64,000 bases of DNA from positions 192,510,001-192,574,000 of the forward strand of contig JBITNC010000001.1 in the NCBI GenBank assembly GCA_050084985.1, read 5' to 3'. Shown piece by piece: positions 58,971 to 64,000 of this stretch; positions within the stretch are counted from its first letter, which is position 1, and every line of letters begins with the position of its first letter. The notes beneath the pieces were generated by a model. The model had not been told where the DNA came from and ran no database searches. It saw only the letters and a list, made by a program, of their open reading frames with translations. The stretch comes from Nageia nagi (lineage: Eukaryota > Pinophyta). The translations under genes were made by a program, and so were the position numbers.

Positions 58971-59915
58971 TTGTTTTTGGTTGCACTTTTAAATTATGTG
59001 CCTTTTCCTCTCAAAGTAAAACCAAAAATACAAATAATATGTTCACATATTGCCAAGTCAACCTTAGATACTTATTCTACTTCTGAGATCGTGAAGAATG
59101 ATTTTTGTATTGACATTGAAAAGCTTTTAGCATATTTAGCAAAGATAGAACAATGTACCATACCTCTTCTTCAATCCTCAAAAAGCCTTGTTAGATCTCA
59201 TGAAGAGCTAGAGTATAGTTCTTCCATTCCTTCACCCTCATCATGGGATGAGTTTGACACTGAAAATAAGGAGCCCATCATAAAGATTGAAAACTCATCG
59301 ACACATCTCATCAAATTAAAATCTTGTTGTGTACCCCCTTTTGAGACTATTGAACCTAAGGAATCCAATTTGCTAAGGGATGAATCGAGTATTAATTCCA
59401 AAAGCCTTGATGCAACATCCTATGCTAAATCATATGACCTCCTAGAGTTAGATGCCTTGATGTCTTCACCCCAACCTTGGGATGAATATTATATTAAAGA
59501 AGAGGAGTTTGACATGAATCCTGAGGACCTTTCAGAACATTCCTTAGAATTGCAATTTCACTCTCCTCCCCTTCTTGAGGCTACAAGACCTTCTATTGAT
59601 TCCCATGAATCTCATGATATTCTTGAGTTCAAGGATGAAACTTGTTCATTCTCATCACAAGTAGAAATTGGAGAGCCTCACATAAGAATTAAAAAATCCA
59701 TAGATTGTATTATTGAATCTCAAGAATTTCAATCACAAAGAAATGAAAAATATAAAAATAAAATTTCCAAAGCCAACACACATGAGCTTAGGAATGAACA
59801 TTCATGTGGGGAAACATCACATCATGATAATGATACAAAGTTTTATGAGAATGAATGTTGTTTGAACCCACTAAAAATACCTTCAAAATATCAAACTAGC
59901 TTGATGAAAATTTGA
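58971..59915 (+). CDS. Extra 314-codon ORF upstream of gag in the gypsy element
   Basis: An uninterrupted, hydrophilic and acidic frame ending with TGA just before the gag frames. The first ten residues are hydrophobic; the true start may be later. Two segments look like an internal repeat: PSSWDEFDTENKEPIIKIE and PQPWDEYYIKEEEFDMNPE, each followed by a Ser/Leu-rich stretch with Cys or His and PP. A third related unit may follow at LLEATRPSIDSHESHDILEF. I do not recognise a known domain; no membrane segment or zinc finger is evident. Position and composition suggest an accessory or extended N-terminal Gag region of this family. Confidence 0.55.
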   Translation: MFLVALLNYVPFPLKVKPKIQIICSHIAKSTLDTYSTSEIVKNDFCIDIEKLLAYLAKIEQCTIPLLQSSKSLVRSHEELEYSSSIPSPSSWDEFDTENKEPIIKIENSSTHLIKLKSCCVPPFETIEPKESNLLRDESSINSKSLDATSYAKSYDLLELDALMSSPQPWDEYYIKEEEFDMNPEDLSEHSLELQFHSPPLLEATRPSIDSHESHDILEFKDETCSFSSQVEIGEPHIRIKKSIDCIIESQEFQSQRNEKYKNKISKANTHELRNEHSCGETSHHDNDTKFYENECCLNPLKIPSKYQTSLMKI

Positions 59916-59919
59916 GAAT

Positions 59920-60450
59920 GTGATAAATAAGATAGCCCTACAACAAATAAATTACTTAGGAATATTTTCTATGATGAAAAAGCTAAGAATATTTTGCAAA
60001 GGGAATCCCATAAAACAACAACAAGCATGTTATTCTCACGATCAACATGACAAAACCTTCAATGAGTTTGTCGACAAAATGAGACAAGAAGAGATAAGAC
60101 AAAAGCATGATGTAAAAACTTATGTAAACCAAAAGAGTCAAGCTTGAGCACAATTATCATCACCTCTTAATCACCAAGTATATATATATATCAAGACTCT
60201 TAATCTAATAAGCAAAGAAAATTGCCTCTCGAGAGTTTAGATTATCAACCTCAAAGCCCCTCTTCACAAGTTAGGATAATTGACCCTACCTATCAAAAAA
60301 CACTTCATAAGGCTAGGTCTTGTATGGAAGATTTTGATAGAATGACTTTATATTCAGTAAGAACATCACAAACAACTCCTCAATGTAAGATCTCAAACAA
60401 ATTCTTCTATGATCCTTACTCCTGTGAAAAACCCTCATCGTAAGAAAAAT
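59920..60450 (+). pseudogene. N-terminal Gag pieces of the gypsy element
   Basis: Two open frames, 59920-60147 and 60222-60443, separated by stops and a TA repeat. The first contains QQQACYSHDQHDKTFNEFVD and RQEEIRQKHDVKTYVNQKS. The second is rich in Ser, Thr and Gln. They probably belong to the same Gag reading frame as the large ORF that follows, broken by point changes. Confidence 0.5.
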
Positions 60451-60506
60451 GTAGAAAAGCTTTAACTAAACAATTCAAGGTAGGAGAGATACCCTCTTTT
60501 GCAGAG

Positions 60507-62150
60507 TTGGAGGCAAAGAGAAAACACATAGAGAGAGATTATGAAGAAACTATAAACTTTAGTAAAAGATATGAAGATGTTCAAAGTAAGTTAAAAGAGG
60601 AAGCCAAACTTAAAGAAAAGAATATAGAATTCAAAGAAAAAGAAAAGCAAGAGCTTGACAAACAACAACAAATTTTTGATAAGGTAAAACAAGAAGTTCG
60701 AGATAGTTGGTTACTTCATGAGAAGTCTCAACAAAATAAGGTACAACCATCTATAATTCTTAGAAATCCAATACAAGAGCGTCATTTACCTTCTAATCTT
60801 TCATCATTATCATCTTCATCATTGTTATCAAGATCTCTTTCTGATGATGAATCTTATAATCTAGACTTAAAGTCAGAAAGAAATACCAATCATAGAAGAT
60901 ACCGAAAACATCCTCAGGATAGTTGGACAGATAAAGAATTAGAAGATTTCATGAAAGATTTCATGAATAAAGAAATGAACATATCAAGGTTCCAGAAGTT
61001 GACATATGATAATATTTGCAATGAACCCATCCATCCAAGTGTTCCTAAGAAGAAATTACCTTACAACTTTGAAATGCCTAAGATAATTCCTTTTATAGGA
61101 AATCAGGATCCTAAGGAACATTTAAGGTGGTTTAAGTTTTCAAATTACCTCATTTCTAACAATGAGGACTTGATGCTACATTTTTTCCCCATGATGCTTT
61201 CATCCCAAGCCTTGGAATGGTATAATAATTTACCACGACATAGTATTTATTCATTTACTCAATTGGCAAACTTGTTCTTACAACATTTTAGGATTTATAT
61301 CAAAGAGGAATCTTCTATTATAGATCTTGTAGAACTAAAACAATCTCAAAATGAATCAATTGTTGACTTTGTTTCACGGTGGAGGGATATACTCTATCGC
61401 ATGCCCTATAACTTACCTCAGGAGGAGTTAGTTAAATTATTTAGTCAAAATTATTTAAGGCCTATAGCTAGTATATTACAAATCCAACGATATAATACTC
61501 TCGAAGAAGTTATTGCTCACGCAGTTATAATTGAGAAGGTCAAAATTGAATACGGTGAAATAAAAATTACGAGAAAAGAAAAATATAACAAAAATGAGTA
61601 TTGTAATTATCACCATCAAAGGGGTCATAGTACAAAAAATTATCTAGCATTGAGAAATAGAACTCAAAATTCAATCAAAGATAATAACTTAGAAGTTGAA
61701 GACCACACTTCTATTTCAAATCAAAATTTAAAAAATCATCAAGACTCACTTCTTTCATATCAAGTAAATACGGTATCTATTGTACCTAATTATAGTCAAG
61801 TGATACACACCTGGAATCCAAGTAATCAACCTATTATAGGAATAGTTGGAGTTGATATTGGAACGCAAAACATACGAGAAAAACAAATTGATATATCATG
61901 TAATCAAAAATCCAAAATTCAAGTTCCTCCATTGATACATCAGCCTATAATTTCTTTTTATGACCATGAGAGACAATCAAACAAGGGATTTCAAGGGTTA
62001 GATCCACCTCTCCATGTCATCGGTAAATTAAATGGTAAAATTGTTAAGAGAATATTAATAGATGAAGGGTCAGATGTCAATATCATATCTACATCAGCAT
62101 ATCACAAATTGAATCTTCCTTTCTCTCATATTTCTTTACCATCATTATAA
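60507..62150 (+). CDS. Gypsy Gag-protease polyprotein (547 codons, ends in protease)
   Basis: Residues about 30-65 are a Lys/Glu-rich coiled coil. About 185-340 is the retrotransposon capsid domain: FEMPKIIPFIGNQDPKEHLR, then SSQALEWYNNLPRHSIYSFT and the following helix with FVSRWRDILYRMPY. A zinc-knuckle-like CNYHHQRGHSTKNY lies near residue 364; the last Cys is Tyr. The aspartic protease starts near residue 500, with the active site LIDEGSDVNII at about 517-527 (Asp-Glu-Gly, where Asp-Gly-Gly or Asp-Ser/Thr-Gly is usual). A TAA at 62148-62150 stops it early; the rest of the protease follows in the next entry. The enzyme would process Gag-Pol in the particle. Confidence 0.85.
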   Translation: MEAKRKHIERDYEETINFSKRYEDVQSKLKEEAKLKEKNIEFKEKEKQELDKQQQIFDKVKQEVRDSWLLHEKSQQNKVQPSIILRNPIQERHLPSNLSSLSSSSLLSRSLSDDESYNLDLKSERNTNHRRYRKHPQDSWTDKELEDFMKDFMNKEMNISRFQKLTYDNICNEPIHPSVPKKKLPYNFEMPKIIPFIGNQDPKEHLRWFKFSNYLISNNEDLMLHFFPMMLSSQALEWYNNLPRHSIYSFTQLANLFLQHFRIYIKEESSIIDLVELKQSQNESIVDFVSRWRDILYRMPYNLPQEELVKLFSQNYLRPIASILQIQRYNTLEEVIAHAVIIEKVKIEYGEIKITRKEKYNKNEYCNYHHQRGHSTKNYLALRNRTQNSIKDNNLEVEDHTSISNQNLKNHQDSLLSYQVNTVSIVPNYSQVIHTWNPSNQPIIGIVGVDIGTQNIREKQIDISCNQKSKIQVPPLIHQPIISFYDHERQSNKGFQGLDPPLHVIGKLNGKIVKRILIDEGSDVNIISTSAYHKLNLPFSHISLPSL

Positions 62151-62372
62151 ATAAAAGCATTTAATAATGCCTTATGTTCAACAATAGGATCAATAGTGTT
62201 ACCCATCACCATTGGATGTAAGATGATACAAACATCATTATATATCATCGAAGGAAACATTAAACAATATAATATTCTTTTAGGTAGACCATGGATTCAA
62301 GAAATGGAATGTGTCCCATCTACATTTCATGGTTTTCTAAAATACATTCATGAGGGAGTACTCCATTGTGTA
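62151..62372 (+). pseudogene. C-terminal protease segment after a premature stop
   Basis: The frame continues in register behind the TAA: ALCSTIGSIVLPITIG, then IKQYNILLGRPWIQEMECVP, the typical second half of a gypsy protease with its LGRPW motif, and a short tail to a TGA near 62374. So the stop at 62148 is a point mutation in a once longer frame. Confidence 0.75.
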
Positions 62373-62435
62373 TGAAGAGATGCAAATCCATACTCACATT
62401 ATAATATTACAAAATCATCGAAAACGAAACCTCCT

Positions 62436-62885
62436 ATGCAAAAGTCAAAGGGGAAATCATCATCCACCTTTGCTAGGCAAGTGCATAATCATAAAGATAT
62501 GAGATGGAAATCAAAATCCAAAGATGATTACATTGATGGAATGCAATCATCAAAACAACCTAAGAGGGTGGTAGATCATATAATGAAAGAAAACCTAAAG
62601 CCTAAGTCAATAAAATACGATAAGTATGGACATCATTTTTATCATCACTTGAGGCATAATACTAAACATTGCCACCAATTAAATCATGCCCTTCATGATT
62701 TGATGGATAATAGACAATTTGAAGTAGATATACCTTTATTGATAGATAACAATTTACATCATCTACAAAATACATACATACATTCCACACAATTAAACAA
62801 GGATGAATTGTGTTATTTGCATAAGGATATTCAATCTCCGTCACATCGTTCACATTGGGGCAGTCGTCCCCCATCTTACTTTTGA
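62436..62885 (+). CDS. Gag-like basic ORF after the protease, with zinc-knuckle relic
   Basis: 149 codons, strongly basic at the start (QKSKGKSSSTFARQ, KSKSKDDY). DKYGHHFYHHLRHNTKHC followed by HQLNHALHDLMDNRQFEVDI resembles the Cys-His segment and following helix seen in gypsy Gag proteins and parallels the one inside the gag ORF at 61590-61680. A second such segment between protease and RT is known as a linker in some plant gypsy families. Here the first Cys is absent. No RT follows in the remaining 1.1 kb. Confidence 0.55.
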   Translation: MQKSKGKSSSTFARQVHNHKDMRWKSKSKDDYIDGMQSSKQPKRVVDHIMKENLKPKSIKYDKYGHHFYHHLRHNTKHCHQLNHALHDLMDNRQFEVDIPLLIDNNLHHLQNTYIHSTQLNKDELCYLHKDIQSPSHRSHWGSRPPSYF

Positions 62886-64000
62886 TTTCCTCATGTTTTA
62901 CATAGATCACATTGGGGCAATGGCCCTCCAAAAAATAAAAATAAAAAATATCATCAAAACATGATTTAGAAATCACACAAACATCAAAATATGATTAAAA
63001 ACTAAAATGATCATATCTGATTTTGAAACAGGTTATAATATGTTTATTGCATTTCCATGTCTTCCCTTTTTCCACCTCATATTCATTCCCCATTATGTTG
63101 GAATATTTGAGTATTATATTATATTCTAACAATTCATCAAGGCATATATACTATACATTATCCATGATCACTTCCATACCATTATACAAATATGTTTAAT
63201 ACTTATTGTAAAAGAAATAGTTTAGGAAATTAATATTCTTATTGACTTTACCAACCTTCATCATGAAATCTTGAAACTTTGGATGATAAACAAACATGAC
63301 TATGATACACTTAAGGTTATTACGGACTCATACACATCTTCACATTTAAATAATCTTAAAATAGTCAAGAATGAGGTGTTACAAGAACATGATTTCGAGC
63401 GAAAGTATTACATGTTCATCCTATTATTCGCTTCATCTCGAACCCAAGAATCATTTGATAGTTTTATAAAAAAAAAAAGAAAGAAAAGAAAAGAAAGAGA
63501 AAAGAGATGACAAAAAAAAGGGAGAAAGTGCTACAATGATTCTTGGGATATAGCGAGATCGAGGGGTTAATCCTCATCGGGGCTATGGATGCCTATCTGG
63601 CAATGGGGCATACCTTACGAGTGGCGACATGTCCATATTGGTTAGAGACCTTCTTTCCTATGGACCTCTGTACGTTTCATATGGATGAACTAGCTTATAT
63701 ATTTTATGCTCTTGTGACATTTAGTTTGAGATTGTCTAGAGATGGAAATAAATATCATTGCACACACACGAGTCTATGATAATTTTGAGAACATCATGAC
63801 TTTGTTTTTTATCATCTAAAGAAGAAAAAATCTAATGGTGATTGGTTAATATGGTCAACTTGAATATTATGATCATTACATTTCTTCATCATCCCATACT
63901 ATTTATTATTACATAGTAATTAATATTACACTTATGTTTATCAATGCCTTTATGAGTTGATTAGTTTATCTCTCTAAATACTCAATACATCCTATGTCTA
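62886..64000. other. Gypsy interior without recognised domains
   Basis: No reverse-transcriptase motif appears before the window ends. A purine run occupies about 63468-63535. Short open frames at 63271-63510 and 63543-63779 are present. The latter is more GC-rich (AMDAYLAMGHTLRVATCPYW), but I cannot assign it. Confidence 0.45.

Larger units (their letters stand above)
56131..64000 (+). mobile_element. Ty3/gypsy retrotransposon, 5' part, running off the window
   Basis: The 5' LTR (56131-56979), primer site, a 2-kb repeat-rich leader, an extra ORF, Gag, and Gag-protease are present in this order. RT, integrase and the 3' LTR would lie beyond 64000, or are missing. The coding frames are longer and better preserved than in any other element here, suggesting it is younger. 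It inserted in the second LINE. Confidence 0.85.

Noticed and set aside
1-64000. CRISPR arrays, bacterial operons, riboswitches or rRNA genes
   Set aside because: No spaced identical repeats of that type, and the sequence is clearly plant nuclear DNA. No rRNA-like or convincing tRNA sequence was noticed.

Overview
The window is AT-rich plant nuclear DNA built almost entirely from decayed and nested retroelements, with one plausible low-copy host gene. Several traits suggest a seed plant, probably a gymnosperm: low gene density, many old LTR elements full of transition-type stop codons, a plant-mobile-domain (PMD) reading frame carried by an LTR element, and a nuclear gene resembling the chloroplast NDH factor CRR3. 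If CRR3 is right, a lineage that kept its plastid ndh genes is more likely than Pinaceae. The taxon is an inference.

Layout. 1-5000: an old Ty1/copia element (+ strand), broken off inside RNase H. 5003-5553: the host gene, minus strand, two exons, encoding a plastid-targeted CRR3-like protein. 5.7-9.9 kb: AT-rich DNA without recognisable genes. 9.9-29 kb: two direct copies of a composite repeat, block R then cargo X then block A. Copy 1 carries an unidentified open frame that was split by an 8.86-kb LTR element (11244-20100, minus strand), which encodes only Gag plus a large antisense PMD frame. Copy 1 also holds a 269-bp TRIM/SMART-type mini-retrotransposon in block A. Copy 2 carries fragments of a PPR gene. 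31105-36947: a full-length LINE with 16-bp target-site duplications. About 38050-56130: a second LINE of the same type, cut by a 4-kb gag-only LTR element (38244-42269), an 8.75-kb Ty1/copia element (42377-51122) and a solo copia LTR (53759-54260). 56131-64000: the 5' LTR, leader, extra ORF, gag and protease of a Ty3/gypsy element that runs off the window.

The nesting is well supported. Five insertions have flanking target-site duplications: CTCAT twice, GTAAT/ATAAT, TGAAA twice, AATGG twice and ATCTA/GTCTA. In two cases, counting only one duplicate makes the host reading frame run straight through the insertion point. The TRIM has a paralogous empty site inside the window. None of the larger elements looks able to move by itself. 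Catalytic residues are lost by G-to-A changes, and stops replace CAA, CAG, CGA or TGG codons, the pattern expected from deamination of methylated cytosine.

Coordinates of LTR and duplication boundaries were read by eye. Percent identities were not calculated, and no homology search was possible.
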